From Chionis minor (lineage: Eukaryota; Chordata; Aves; Charadriiformes; Chionididae), in the NCBI GenBank assembly GCA_013398295.1, contig VZSF01002036.1, positions 153,293-217,292 on the forward strand: 64,000 nucleotides of DNA. The letters are read 5' to 3'. Shown piece by piece: positions 1-15,238 of this stretch; position 1 is the first letter of the stretch; every line of letters begins with the position of its first letter. The translations under genes were made by a program, and so were the position numbers. Below the pieces are notes generated by a model. The model was given only the letters and a program-made list of their open reading frames with translations. It made no database searches and was not told the origin of the DNA.

Positions 1-17
1 TTTTTTTTTTTTTTTTT
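1..17. repeat. T17 at window start
   Basis: The window opens in a T homopolymer whose full length lies to the left of base 1. Confidence 0.9.
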
Positions 18-2479
18 CCTAGAGCTGTTGGAGCGAATGTGATTGCCAGATGGGAGATTTCCCTCTGTGATGTTAAAGCTGTAATATATATTCAGAGCAG
101 ATTGGACTGCTGCTTGTGATGAGGAGGATATTACATTTATAAATTTTAAATCGGGAATCGGACAGTATGCTGAGAGCTGAAATTGGATGGTGTGGACATT
201 TTGGACTGTTAAATGTGATTCTCAGATAATAATAATTATAGTAGCAGTAATATATATATTTGTATAATAAACATGACACTATTAGGCAGCCTTATATATT
301 CTGTGGCACTTAAGTATGTATTTCCAAATATGATTTCTCTTCTCTTCCCCCCCCTTCCCTAAAACGTTAGGGATAAGAAGTGTTTGGGAGGGGGGGTTTA
401 AAAGCCCGCTGTTAGGAGAAATCAAACGTAACCAGGTTCCTGTTTGAGGAAAAGTTTCGCCACAATTCTTGTTGTGGATGCGCCTCTTTCTGAGTTTTTG
501 TTTTGCCCATGTATGTGGCCTGACAGTGCCACAACCCTGAAAGGCTGGAAAGTGGGAACTAGTCACACTCGAGCAGCTCTGCTGTTGCAAATTAAAAGTG
601 TGTTGTGGTCAGGAAATGAAAGCTACAATGTCTCTTTTGAACAAGTCGTTTATCAAGAGAAACATCTATCAAGCAGTGACTTGTCACATTGATCCTCTAA
701 AAGTTAGGTCCGAAGTGGGAGCTGCTTTGATGTTTTTGATGCCAAATTTATAAAATTGAAAAAGCTGGAGAGAGTAGGATGGATTTGCACTTAAAAATGA
801 CTCTGCTCTGGGCGTGACAAAATCGTCAAGTATCTGTGATACAGAGCTGGTAAACCAAGGAGGGATTGGATCTTCTGCCTAATTTTTCTTTTCACATTGA
901 AACTTTAGCTTTGCCACACAGGCATCTCTTTTCATACTTTTAAAGAACCTCTCTGTATGCCCATGCATTATTTCATCGGGGATATTTTTTTGTGTAGGAA
1001 TACATCTGTTGCTTCCAAATTCAACCCTTTTCTCTGTTTTTGTGATGGTATTTATAGAGTTCAGCTTGAGAAGGCAATTTCAGGTGTTTTTTCTCTCATC
1101 TATCTTGTTTCTTCTTCTGTATCTGTAATCTCAGTTTTCACCTCTCCTCCCCGTGAAGCAAAGTTTCTTTTACTGCCAAAGTAATGTTTATTGCAAGTAA
1201 GGTACGTTTGAAGGTATCTGTTTGCACAGCTTAAAACACGCTAAGAGTCGTGTTAAGTGTGTCTTCCCCATCTCATCCTCTTTTTGTTTCCATTTTTGAC
1301 ATGTGAACCACACTTTCATTGTCAAAAGAAGAAATGTACTTCAAATTGAAGTTGAGGTTTCAAGTTAAAAAAAACAAACCAAAACAACAAAAAAAGCCCC
1401 AAAGACTAAACTGATCTTTTACCTCTACTTATTTTCAACCATTTGAATTGTTTAGCAACTTTTTAGAAAAGTTTTTCATTTTGCATGAAGGTTGTGTTTG
1501 GATTATCAAGGAATCCCTTCAACAAAAGAGGGGTTTGGTGTTTGTTTGTTGTTGGGGTTTTGTTTTGTTTTTCTTTTCTTTTTGGCTAAGGTATGAGGGA
1601 AATCTTCCTTAAAGCAGGATGCTTTGACTTCTTTTCTTCAGTGTCATAAATGAGACTAATACTGCTTATGGATACTTGATAGAGACCCATTTGCAAATAG
1701 GCAGCTAACAGCAGCGTGGTGGGAGTTTTGGTGAGTGTTATACTTGCTAATTAATCATGTTTGAAATGAAGGAATCATAGCATGGTAATAAAGGCTCATT
1801 GTTGTTTGATGTTTGCAACAGGATGTGACTCCTACATGAATCTGGTGGGTTTGGGGTTTTTGTCATTGTTTCCCCCCCTTCATAATAAGATACCTTTGGT
1901 ACTCAATCTTTTTTTTTTTTTATTGCAACGTCTGTGAAAGCACAGGGATGTTTGCTGCTTCTTTATTATAGAAATACGAAGATTGTATTGTTATTACTAT
2001 CTTCATCACAGAGCTCATGGGGAAAAACTGACAGTCTTATGTCATTAGCTGTTCTTTAAGACTTTTTTTGTTTAAACAGGGTCAAACATTCTTTTTTCTT
2101 GATATAAAAATCCTACTAATCTATTTCTTACAATTGATAAAATGGCAGTTCGTGAACTTTTGCGCCCTACTTGCTTATGCATATGTAGTAAGGGGTCGCA
2201 ACTAACAATATATTCCAGAATAGTTTGTATACTAGCCCTTTAAAAATTAAATTGCAAGGCACTTGGATGGTGTTTTGGTTTCCTTGTTTTGGTTTTTAAT
2301 ATGGCTCTTATCAGATGTGTCATCTTTAGGCTTTATTGTTCACCTTTCAATTAATAACTACTATATGCAATGGAGAGAGATGTGATAATCTTTTTCAGCC
2401 TGCAAAGCTTTAGTTTCAAAATTAATTGAGGCTATTTTATGCTGCATGAACAAGGTTTGAAATCTGCTTTTGTTTAGGA

Positions 2480-3000
2480 TGCTCTCCTCCTTTTTTAAAA
2501 TATAATTCTTAGAGGAAAATTATTCTGTACGGTTCCTGTCAATATGTTTGTTCAATGCGTGCGTACAAGAAGCATTGAATATGATGACTGATCTTCCTGT
2601 AGTCTTAATCATCAATTAATAGGCTTATCTGCTTGTTAGGCGTGGGTTTAATGATACAGAATCAGCATGAGATCTGTGTATATGAAACATTTGTATGTTG
2701 TTTATAACAGGCTGAGTTTTGATCTAGCATTCCCAGAGCTAATAATAGAAATATTTGGCTCTTTGCCCTCAATCAATATATCCCTTAAGAGAACAAACTT
2801 CACATAATACTTTTCATAAAGCGCCAGATGTATTGATACAGAGTTGATAAATTTAATTACGGGGGTTTTACATTGATTCATTGATCTTATGATTGGAGGA
2901 AATTGTTCTGCAGACATTTCTGAAGTATTGAGGAATATTGAACGTCAATAAAGCTTGATTAATTGATCAATCAGCAGCACTTTTTTCTCCTCCTCAGTCA
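2480..3000. promoter_or_regulatory. AT-rich, motif-dense block (candidate conserved noncoding element)
   Basis: This block avoids simple repeats and is packed with TGAT/ATCA and TAATTA-type words. Examples are AATCATCAATTAATAGG, TTCATTGATCTTATGATTGG, and the palindrome ATTGATCAAT at 2962-2971 inside TTGATTAATTGATCAATCAG. Such clusters fit homeodomain and PBX/MEIS-type binding sites and are typical of developmental enhancers. Conservation itself cannot be seen from one sequence. Confidence 0.25.
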
Positions 3001-3237
3001 TTGATAAGAAAAGGCATAAAAATAACTATAAAAAGAATTTGGGATAAACTAATTAGAAATTGTCATGTGTTTATTAACAGAGCAGATGAGAAGCAAAGCA
3101 CTATGCATGTGGAAAAAAATCAACTTTGAAGTGGAATTGTGCATATTGTGCCCAATCCTTAGTTTGTGTAAATTAATTTAGCTTTAAAGAGCTACAGTAA
3201 TTTACAGCTTCCAGAATCTGGCCCACAGTTTGTTGGG

Positions 3238-3261
3238 TTTTTTTTTTTTTTTCCTTTTGGG

Positions 3262-3300
<39 letters not shown>
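3238..3300. repeat. Long T-tract with G5 interruption
   Basis: T15, then CC, T4, G5 and an unbroken T37 (3264-3300). It is a low-complexity homopolymer. It could be the reverse-strand poly(A) tail of a lost retrocopy, but no retrocopy sequence is recognisable to the left. Confidence 0.9.
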
Positions 3301-3302
<2 letters not shown>

Positions 3303-6300
3303 TACCATTCTTTGGCTTATTGGAAGCTGTTTTAAATCAGGTATTATGGCTACCCAAATATATGGAATTTTAGATAAGCATCTGATCCAAAATGAACAGT
3401 ATAGCTATAAAAGTAATTTGAAGAGCTGTAAATTCAGGATTGCGAATCCCTGATATTGTTGCAGAGTATTAAACTCTTGCTGCTAGAGATGCTATCCTCT
3501 AAGTGAAAACTTATCTTCCTTATGGGAAAGATCACTTCAGGGAACTGTGGGCTGGGAAAGGCCTGGAGTTTTTTTGGTTGCTAAAATAATAATAAAAATT
3601 TTCCAATACACAGAATTAGCTATAGGAATATTTTCCAGGTGAGAAACCTTCCTGGAGTACTTTGCTCCATTTCTGTGAGGCATGCGACCTTTTCACCCTA
3701 TGTCAATGATATTTTTATAGAGTGTGTGAGAAATGTGAGCATAAAGAAAATTCCCTAAGATCATTCAATTTTTCTTTTTTCTTAACCAAAAAAAAAAAAA
3801 AAGAAAGAAAAAAGAAAAATCTCTGAATCTCAAAACAACATATATATCTCCCTTAGTGAAACTGTATTCCTTTAAAGGATGATAGCTAATACAGAAGAAC
3901 AGAGAAAATCCACTTGCAATATGTTACCATAGGTTTGACAAATACAATCTTATCCTTCAAGGAGCAGAGAGTCCCAGACTGTAATGGAGGTCAAAGGAAA
4001 TCTAAGGCTTTCAGTCCTTTAATAATTGTACCTGCCACCCCTCTGATCAGCATGTTAAAGAGAATGCGTGTATATGTATTATGTTTCTTAGGAGATAATT
4101 TGTATTTGCAACAACCTACTAAATACGAGTGGACTTCACTACTATTGTTTCTAAATACCTGTTGATGTTGGTCCCACTGTGTGACAAGTGAGGGTAAAAT
4201 GAACAGAGAAATAGTTGGTCAATCTTGCTTACCAAAGTCTTGAGAAACTGTGGGGGAGATTTGGCTTCGGCAGGTCAGTTTGAGAGTGGGAAGAATATGG
4301 AAAGCGTAATCTGCAGAAAGCGCTACTGTTTAAGAGCACACGGAGATGACTGCAGTGATGAAAATGCGGAGTCTATGCTTCCCTTTTGCTGAGTTATATT
4401 GCTACAAGCTATCGGCACACACAGTATGGTAATAATAATATTGTATGTCTGTTCCTATAGTGCTAGTAACGGTACCTGTCAAACATATCATAATACTGAA
4501 CTATCTGTTTAATCATATAAGCAACACTCCTTACTACAATGGCTATTGTATTTGTACAATAGAAAGAACAGCCATGCGTTACTATAGTCAAATAATGGAA
4601 TAAAACTTTGTTCTTTAAGCTGAGTTTTTTGCATATGGAAAAACTTTCACCTGTCTCAGCTATAATTAAAAATAGTGCAACTACAGATGACTGTCATGTC
4701 AATGGCTGATTTAATTTTTTTTTTTTTATAATTGTCTATTGTGGTCTGATGTGCCATGAAACACTGAAAGAGCAATTACCAGTCGTATTATTTAACTGTT
4801 ACTGAGAAACTATTTTCTCAGTCCTTTTAAAATATAGTGTAGCTACTGCTAGTATGTTGTTAAATTTCAAACATCCTGAAAGTGATGTGGACAAAAATGC
4901 TGAGATTATTTTGATGCAATAGCAAATTTTGGCCATGCAAGTCCCTTTTGTGTTCCAGGTTACTTGAAAACGTGTATTGCTTGGAATTTCTGTTATCTGT
5001 TTTTAACCCTTCTGTATTCTACTTTTAAGGTGTCATGTACTCTTTGTTAAAGCATATGGTTAATTTTTGGTATATGAATTGCTCAATGCATGAAGATGTA
5101 TGAAACAATTTATTTTGTGTGATGTTTTTGAATGCGTGCATGTGTCAAGCTGGTTATAGATTGGTGATGATAAATTGTTTTCAGTAATCTGTATCTTATT
5201 TGCATTAATACTCTAGCAGTAAGAGCGTACTGTGGTCAAACTTCATAATCTAAGATAGCTGTCTCACATCTAATTAAGCAGGGTCTGAATGAATGATTCT
5301 CCAGTATGGGTCATAATTAAACTTTTTGTTTCTCATCTTCAGTGTGATAAAATACTTAAGGGACACATGAATGCATGTTTGCGTAACTCCTGCTAATCTG
5401 AATGGAATTTGAAAATTAATATTGAGAGGAGATGGGAGAAGGGGCTGAACCTGGTGGCTTACAGCGGTTCGTGGTAGGAATGTGTCTTCACGCTCTCATT
5501 CAGGGTTTTTTTTGCCTGATTTAGAATAACTGTTGTTTGTCTTTTAATATGTTGGAAATAACATCCCTATTTTCCTCTGAGAGGTTTTCCCTCTTGTGTT
5601 TCCTCCATTCTAGCATACAAGCAAGTCATTAATAAAAAAGCATTTATACAGTGAGCTTGAATTATCACTTAATAAAACTATGAAAACAGTACGGCTGCAA
5701 AGATATTCCTGGGCAGTACGACAGATGTTAGTGTGTCTATGTTTCTTCTGGAGACATGGTGAGGGAAAGAGGCAACAATTATGTTATATTCCTGAGTGAC
5801 AGCAGAGGGTGGATGGGAATGATAAAGTTATATGCAGAAATTATTAATCCCTGACAATAGTATCAATATTGACATTTATAATAGTATGAACTGGTAGACC
5901 TGCTGTACAAACTTCTGTGATAGCTGTGCTTTTAGATGAAAAGTAGCTATTTTTATACGTTACAGCTCAGTGTGGTCATGTTGAAAGTATGAACTTACTC
6001 ATCACAGATTCTGAGAAAGTGCAGGTTAACGTCCTCTGTCTTCTTTAGACCTATCTGATTACTTCAGCCTCCTGTGTTGACACAGAGAAAGAAACAGCTA
6101 GATTCTATGCTGGAAGAATAAGGTTTGCAAGCACTGACTGATATAAGGTATCCCATTGTGATACCTAAACCAAATTTTAAAAAATCAAGCATCCTTTTCA
6201 AGTAAAACTTGAGAAACATAGAAAGGAACAGCAAAGATATATCTGAACACACTTGAAGGTGCACCATTTACTTTCAAAAGAGATCTTTCCCATCACTCGT

Positions 6301-7775
6301 GGATAGCTCCACCATGAAGAGCGATATCAAAAGATCTCAGAAAAGTAACTATTCTTTTATGTCTTTGGGAACTCAGATGCTTACAAGATTGTTTCTGAGA
6401 GGGAAAAGAATTGATCCTATTTTCAGTCCCTTGTTGTTGGCATGTGTGGACCACATCGCTATATACAGCATTGTAGAAATACACTCTTGGTATATGAATA
6501 TAATTCTGTTTCTTCTTGCAGCTCTAAAAAATTAGTGCAGTGTTGCTGGATGCAAACTCAGTTTGGACAATATGTTTTTATGAATCCTTTCTTATACTCT
6601 ATACAATTGTTTTATTTAAAATACATATGGAGTTTGCTGAAGATCTTTAAACTTAATTGATAGCTCATTTGCATGATTAAAATAGAGAAATTAAAATTAA
6701 AATAGTGTGTATTGGTTTTTATGAAAGTAATATAGCCTTAAAGTCACTTGTGATAATTTGTGAACTGCATATCCCCATTCAGTCAGAAAATTGCCGGGTT
6801 TAAACTAGCAAGATTCAGTTATTTTTAATATGGAAGGAAACTGTAAATTTGCTAACTCTTCAGCCGAACACACACTTAATTTACAAAAGTGGTTTTGTGT
6901 TTACTAGTGTTAGATCTGCAGCTTTATATTAACTATGTATTTATGCTGGTGCTGCATTGAACATACCACGTACTCTATTTAAAAGACAGTAATTTTTCAT
7001 GACTTACAGAATTTCTGATAATTCTTTATTCTCCCTCTTTGTCTTCGATAAAAGCTGCAATAAATATATTTTGGAAACTGTTCATGCAGCAATTAACCTT
7101 TTTTTAATCATTGATTTTCATTTTGTTCTTTGACTTCCATTCATTCCATTTCATACTCCTGTCCTATGTAGGCGTTCTTTACAACAACACTGGTGTGTTT
7201 TTTTGCTTTCACTTTAAAAAATTTAGCAGTAACATTAATTTAGCTGATACCATGGTAGTCCTATCGAGAAATGTAATCTATTATTCAGATTAATATTAGT
7301 GTTGGTAGAGAGCCGAAGCTGAAAGTCAGTAAATCCTAGACAATGAGGGGTCTGAAGGACCTCTTGTTATTTGGCCCCTCGCATTTGTCAATGCAACAGA
7401 CATATCAAAGGCACACCTTAATATGCAGAGAACATCTTTGTTGAGACACATAGTTAAGTAAGTTTGAGAAGCCTTTGTTTTAAGCTATTTTTTTTCCCCC
7501 CCAAAGTTAGATGTAGGTAAAATATATCTCATCATGTGCTTATAGGAACTATGAATAACCAGCACCTTAATGAATGCCATTTTTGAGGTTTTCACTAGTT
7601 AGAAATATCGGAAGATTTATAATGTGGTATTTCTTCCATCGCCGAGCGGATTATCCATACGGTACAGAATAACAGACAAACTGACACTAGTAATCATTTG
7701 GAGTAAGAATTTTTGCCACTCATTAAGAAAACATGTTTTGTAATTGAGTAATTAGCAAACATGTTTCTTCCCCCC

Positions 7776-7776
7776 N
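7776..7776. other. Single ambiguous base
   Basis: One N directly after a run of five C and before GTTT. It probably marks an uncertain homopolymer length. Confidence 0.95.
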
Positions 7777-10700
7777 GTTTAGAGACAGAAGTCTTTGCTT
7801 TCATTCATGACAAGCAAGTCGGTTTTAGCTAAAGTTACTGTTCTTTTCTGTTTAGGAGCTGCTACAACAGCTGCAGTTTAAGCTTGAAAGCTCTGAGTGG
7901 CTGAGATAACATCACGAATTGTATTGCATCTCAGCAAGTGCAATTCAGGTTTCCACTTTTGGGTGCTCAGTTATCGGAGGTGCTGAGTCCTTGCAATTCG
8001 TATTGACTTTGGATATGCAGGTGTGCAACAAATCTTACAAGCCAGGTGATGGGTGTTATAAAGATTTCCCACAGAAAATGGTAGGCATTAGCTTTATTTG
8101 TACTTCTTAAATGCCACAATCTCCCTCTTGAGGTATTAATTCTGTATGATAGAGTAAATAGGGCTTTTGATTTTTCCTGGTGGTTGTAAGAACGCATTTT
8201 AAATTCATCGGGTCAAAAATACATGTGTTACGTAACAGCATAATGAATGACTCATTTGTGATTTCGGATGGAGAAAACTTTAAAAATCAGTTTGTTACTG
8301 TGTAAGTGTTCCAAGGAGCAAAATGCAAAGTAGATGATGCTGTTCTAATTGCAAAACCTCCCTTAGTTACCTTCTCCCTCCTCCTGATCCTCTTCTCCCT
8401 TCCCCCTCCCCCCCATGGCTTTTTTAAACAATTATGGGCATTGTGCTCCTTAATGGTGCATAGTTACTGTAAAGATAGATGTCCTCAAATAATGAGTTTC
8501 TAATAATAATCAGAGGGAGTTAGATTAAACTGGTTTTGTATAGAAATCTTACAGTGTGAAAAAGTACACCTAAAATCCTGAGATATATTTACAGGAGCTA
8601 AGCCTATTTACAGAGGACTAACCCAATTTTGTATCTGTGCATGTGTGTGGGGAGGGGGAAGTAGAGGCGTGTGTTTGTATGTGCCTATGTTTTTGTCCAC
8701 CTGCTTTAAAGACTTCAGAAGAAGATTAATTTTTTTTAGTACAGATTTCTATTTTGCTTTCTGGTAACAGAATGTGTTTTAAAATCACAACATACTAATT
8801 AGCTTCTGTGTAAACACTGGAAAGCTTGCATCTCTTCAAATGACTTTTAGCCACGCTCTTCTTTCTCTCCCTTGCTTCCCCCTGTCTTTTTTTTTTCTTC
8901 CCCCTATGAGGTTTATTCCTTTAGGTTTGTTGCTTTCTTCCTTGTTCAAAAGTTCTGAAGTGAAGTAAATGAAAGTACTAAGTACAGTAATAGATAATTG
9001 TTACTTTAAAGAGTTGTCACTGTATTGGCTGGGAAAAATATTTTTCCTAACAGGTACTGGATCAGCAAGGCCACACAATAAACAGAGCAAAATAGTTTAA
9101 CTTATGGTTTAGAAATACATATGCCATTTAAATGGAAACAAACCCCCAAATCTCCCACATACCTTTTGGGGTTTGGCAAACAAAAGCTCGCTTGTACGCT
9201 CCAAATTCCCCTGGGCCTCAATTTGCAATACCATTATTTAAGCCTGGCTGATATAAACCCATTGCAGAGAAATAGAAGCTCTCCTTCCTGGCTTTTCAAA
9301 GCTCTTCTGTGCCCCCCTCTCTCTGCCTACCCATGTCCCCCAGCCCCCCGCCTCTCGGTCTTACCCTGCCACTGGGAAACTCTTTTGTATTTGAAATATA
9401 GTAAATGCAGAAATACTGCGCTTCTAAGACACAGGAAAGTGCCATTCTGCATGGTCCTACTGACATCTCTACCAACACACATGTAATTCTATCTTCTGAC
9501 TAAAATCAAGGCTATAATCACTTTAATATCTGTTGTGTCCTCTACCAGGTGACCCGCAGTCTTTCATTGTAAAGATAAGAGACTCTGATATAATAAGTTA
9601 TTTCTTCTCTAAGTTTGATCTTATAGAAAATACTAACTGTAAACTGAGGAGAAACTTGTGCCCACTTAATATGCTCCTGGGGTGCCAGGTTCTCTGGATA
9701 CCTGCTTGTGGGTAGGGTACTGGTATGGTCGGATCCTCAGCTGGAAGCTGTTCTGGAGCAGAACTGGGTTTGGGTGTAATCCCTAACAGCTGACAATAAA
9801 TAAGGGAATCACTGTAGCCTGATGCAGCATTGAGCACTACAACTGTATTTATTTTGCTGCTAATAAAATGGCAGTCTAGTTTGTCATTAAGAGGCTTGTC
9901 TTTTTGAAATAGCAATTGAGGTGCAGTTCTGAGATTTTGAGGTAGTACCTGTTAGTGGTAAGAGCTAAGAAATAGATAAGCTGCGTTCCTGAATGTGGGT
10001 GGAAAGATGGTGAGTAATACATGCCTTGGCATGGCATCTGCCAGAAGCAGGTTGTTTCTTTGGGTTTTTTTTTTTCCCCCCTGCTCTAGTTTTGAAAGGT
10101 GTAAGGTATTCTGATAAGCAGAGGGGAAAAACAAAAGGGAAAAATACTTCCAAGCAAATCATTATAGCATGTCTCAATGACTGCGCTCCACACTTAGATT
10201 TAATTAGAAGACAACTGCACTGGAAAACTGGTCATTTTAGTCATAGTTAACGACTGGTTCTCTCCTACCCCCAATCAGAACCGATTATATGCTGTGCTGT
10301 TTAATGTAATTTCTACAAGAAAATGAAGTATGAATAGGCACGATAGGATTGTGTAGTTGCAATAATGAGATTTTCATTAATGATACTAATTTATCATTTA
10401 ACTATCCTTTCAGAGGTGGAAATAACTATTTTCCTTGTGGTGTCTCCTTTTACTGTCTATACCAACCAGTATCAAATTGTGGTATTTTGTAAATATTGTA
10501 AGCAAAAGAGTGTGACTGGCTAGCTATTAATATGTTCATTAGGTGGTAAAAAGGCACTGAAAGAAGTCAAACCTTGTATATATACCCATGTTTCTTAAAG
10601 GATGACTACTTTCAGGAGGGATTTCTTTTATGTTGTAATATAATTTACTAGTGTATGGTTTCTAAAGTGTCATGGGTAGTTCAACGCTGGATTTCAGGCA

Positions 10701-13700
10701 AGCAAGTTTGTTTCCTAGTTAACTTAATAAGACTTACTTGCTGTCAATAGTGAGATAATAAGGATAAAAATCATGTACAGTTTAGGAAAAAAAAAAATCT
10801 ATCATTTGCATTTGTGCACCAAATTCCACTTGCTGATATGCTTGTTGGCTGAGCTATTAAGTGCTCTGTGGGCTGTATTTCAGCTAGTGTATGATTGACT
10901 AGGTATATTAGAGCTTTTTACCTACTGCCAATGCAAAATTTGACCCTGGTTTTACCCTGAGATGTTTTTGCCTTTAAAAAGATCCCCACTTTATGAGTAC
11001 ACAGGTGGGTGGTAAGAAAATTTATCGTTTTTATTTGTAGGGTGTGGCTCCATGTTAGAGTAAGAGTAACCTGAATCTGAACTGATGCTGAATAGGTTGT
11101 ATTTTTTTCAATTTTGATTCCAAAGCCCAACTGTGGGAAATGATATATCATCTTAAAATTCCAAATCTACATTTATGCACTGTGCCAAAGCACCCATGAG
11201 CTCATTAAGCAAAGACTTTTTCAATTATATCTTGTGTTTATGCATGTATTTATATTTGACAGGAATCCTTTAGAGGTTTGGTTTGCTGTATTAATACTTA
11301 CAGTGTCTTGGAGTACATAAAATATGCTTAAAAAAAATAAAAAGAGTAAGCACTGCTTACAGATATAGTTCTGGTAGTCTCCTCTGTATTTTAGTAGCTG
11401 CTGAAAAGTTCCCTGTCCAGACATCCAGCCTCTAGAGGGCACGCCAATAACCTCCTCTGCCAGACCCTCACCTGCACAACCGCCTGCAGAAAGTTTTAAC
11501 GCTGGCACCTACAAAGAGAATCCCGTTTGTGTTGACTAATAAAAACTCCGTGTGTATTCCTCGTTACGCCTGGAGTTTTGCTACAATAAGTGGTCTGCTT
11601 TCCTTTTCTTGTTTTTAATCGGGTGGAAGGCTTTTGTATTTGTTATACTGTTTGCTTTCTTTTTTCTTTTTTTTTTCTCTAGTGGTGGTATGAAAGTAGG
11701 CTCAAATCCACTATGGTATAACCATGTGGCTCACTTAGAGTTATTTCTTCACCTGGTACAAATCTTTCTTTAGGTATACAGTGTTCTTTTCTATAGTAAA
11801 GACTACAGAAGCCAGGGCACAGTATTTGAGACGTGCAAAATTAGCCACTAAAATTCATTATGTACTAAAATCTAGATAATAAATAATTCAGGTGGGATTA
11901 AACCCAGTTAACCCTACTCCAGTCACCTAGGTTCAATTGCTTGACCCTTTTCTCTCATGAAATGCCGTATTACAGGTTTTTTGTTATCCTATGGGCTATT
12001 GTTACTAACATTGATATTTATATGCAGTCATACTTGTTGTCCAGATCAAATGTTTGACCGTGGTTCTTTACCCCAGTATATCACCATTAGAAATCAGAGA
12101 GTTTCCAATAATTCAAATGGATCTGATAGTCTGCTTCAAGTTTTCCTTGCATCTACTGAAGTAGGAAAAAAGAGAAAATATTCCTGGATTTGTTATCATA
12201 AATTAAGACATGCCCCAATTCATAGTTTAGTTTTTGTCTAAGAATGTAAGTTGAGGGAGAAATATATATTTAAGAAAATTTTGTTGCACACAGTGTCATT
12301 AACCCAAGTGTACAACCTTTCCCAAAAGTGTACTGGTTTGGCACTTTCTGCTTGAGTGTTTTAAAATATTATTTTGCCAGTTTGAATTGAAATGTTGTTG
12401 GTGCATGTACACTTTAGGAGGAAATGTATCTCCTGCTGATGACTTCATTACATCCTCCCTGTAGTTGAAGAGATAGGCCTGTTACTCTGGGCAAACTTTG
12501 CCTTTTAATTGCATGAATACGGCATTTTAGCTACACATTTATTGTTGAGCCATGAAGCTTGACTGCATTGTTGAGTTTCTACATTTCTGTACCAGATAAG
12601 GAAAAGAGAAAGAATCCGGCAAAAGTTAAGGTTTTATTTGTTTTGTAGGTCACCTGTCCTATAATCAGGAGATCTATGCTCAATTTACATTTACTTTTCC
12701 AACCTTTTCTTTAAAAGTAATTAAGAAAAAATTAAAAAGCTGTTTGGTATACAAAGTGTATGGTATCTGCTTTACAGGTGACACTGGACCACATTTTGTT
12801 GGGGGAGTTTGACAATAACCTGTGTGCAATTTGGAAGATTTATTTAGTATGTTCTTAAGGTTGATGCAACCCCGTATGCAAAGTTTTCCATTGCCTCAAA
12901 ATGTCAAAGAGTTTTTGTCAGCCTAAGGATAATTACAGTATATGGGGATTCAGGGAAAAAAAAAATTCTGAGACAGAGGACAATCTGTGCTAGGTCATAG
13001 TTTTTATGTCTTGATCACCTGTGGCCAAGGGATAGTTAACTTACTGGAGAAATAGTGGTGACATTGTTTTGTGATTCATCTAATCCACTTTTTCCCAAGG
13101 GGCTGAGACAGTCACTAGTGTGTCACTTCAACCTTGGCATACACCCAGGTTGCAAACTTGTTCCTTCGTTCGGTGTTGCGTGTTGGAGCTGTGCAGTAAA
13201 CTGCCCAACGTACAGGAACCTCAATAAAAAAGGATGTGTAACACCTGGAGGGCAGCATGGTTAAACCCTTTACAAACCTAATCTCTGCAGGGTTAGGGGT
13301 ACTCTCAGAATGAGCTTTACCTGCCACCGGAAAGGGTTGGAAATATAGTTAGGGTATCTGGTCAGTGTTAAATAACCAAGTTTTTTGATGACAGGGTTGT
13401 TAACAGTCAGGGACTGCCCCTGCTGTTCTGCCTGGGTGATAGTAATCTTTTTTTCCTAACTGCCAGTAAAGGATTGGTGTCATCCAAGCATATCCCTTAT
13501 TGTTGTCCTTCAAATCCCAGTATCCTGGACCTTTCTCTTCCACTCTGTCAAATGGGTGGCTTTTATACCATGCCCTGGAAGCTAAAAAAATCAGGCTGTG
13601 TTGGAGTGAGTAGGCAGAAGCAAGTCCTAGGGCTAGAAAAGTCCCTGTGAGGGACAAGGTGCCTGTGGTCCCTGCTGGGTGCCGGTGGGGTGCCCACTGG

Positions 13701-15238
13701 AGGGTCCCTGCCCGCACCACCTGTGGCGTTGTCGTGGCAGGCAGAGCAAACTGAGTCTCGGATGGATCAAAATAGCAGGGACAAGTGGCCATGCTGTGAA
13801 TGTATTGATAGAGTTTACTGGATTTTTTTTTAATAGTTAGGTGGGGGAAATAATTCAAAATTAATTTTCATGGGAAGTATTAAAGCACCGAGCAACTCAA
13901 ATGTAAGCTGAATGGATGGCCTCTGATTTTTGTTGCTGGAAGGGTATGTGTCGTGTCTTTGGTCTGAATTTAGAAAAGTGTGAATTTTGTCCTTGTGGTG
14001 GAACATCATACCTCTTAAACAGGAGAGGGAAGAAAATGGCAAAGGATTTTTTTTTTTCCCTCCTGAACAAATGAAAGCAAGAGCAAAGTCATTTTAGAAT
14101 TCAGGCTCCAAATTTCTCTTTAAACCATTTTTAATAGAAACAGTAAGTTATAAATCATCTAAGCAATTACCTGAACACAGAAGGAGTGGGGCCCAGCCTG
14201 GGCTTCAGCCCCAGATGTTTCTGGACTACAATAATGGCCCAGCCCAGATATTTACAGCTTAATTTCTGTTCATGTGCACTTGTCCATAAATGGTTCCTTT
14301 TCCATTTCCAGTTCAACAACTGAACCACTTATAGTAGAGAGTGATTTAAACTTGAATGATGGCAAAATGTGAATAGAGACAATTTACCTTTGGAAACTTT
14401 AAAGTCCATTTCCAATATTTAAAATGCGAGGTAACTCTTGAACGGAGAATGATTGATCAGTAAGTGCCCCCTTTTAAATGTTGTATTCATTATTTTTTTA
14501 ATCTATATATGTGTATAAAATCTGAATTATTCTAAGCTCTTTTTTTTCTTAGTTTTGCTGTGATTTGGAGCAGAGACCTTTTTTTTTCCTTTTCTTTTCT
14601 CCTTTTAATGCTATGCCATCTAGCACAACTTGCATTCCAAGCCAGTGTAACTAATCTCGCTCCTCTCCCCGTTCCTGTCCTCCTCACTGTTCCTCCCAAC
14701 CAGCCCCATTGCTTGAAACTAAACAAATTGAAAATAATGATTGGTAACCATCTGCTGTGCTGAAATTCCACGTACAGCAGTTAAGTCCATTTTACAAAAC
14801 AACTTCAATCTAGTGAATTACAGTGCAGTTCTTGGTGGCAGCAGATAGCAACAAGCAGTTTTGAGTTCCTCTAGACAAAGCAGTTCACGTAGGGAGCATT
14901 ATGCACAGTCACTTGGTGGTGTTGGGGTGGCGGTGGGGACATTTTGGCCGTCAGGCAGTTCAGTGTAATGCGTTTGAAACCAGAGGGTGCCTAACCACGG
15001 CCTAATTGTTTCATCTGGTTAAAAAGGAGGCTGGTCCATAAAACTGCAGACAGGCGATCTTGCAAACGCGCGCCCTGTAGTTTGGTTTTCTGTTTCTGCA
15101 GCTGCAGCGGTATGCCATGAGGAGTGTGTTCGGCTTTCAGTCACTTGCATGTGACTTTTGGAGTGCCCAATGAAAACCGTAACCAAAAATTAGATTGCAT
15201 AGCTCATCAAAGTGTATTGAAGAACAATAATTATTCAT

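Noticed and set aside
3238..3300. Poly(A) tail of a minus-strand retrocopy
   Set aside because: No gene-like or SINE/LINE sequence adjoins the T37 run. A simple homopolymer is sufficient.
13400..13858. 152-codon minus-strand frame
   Set aside because: It crosses a locally GC-rich stretch, has no recognisable domain, no flanking splice signals I could support, and no related frame nearby.
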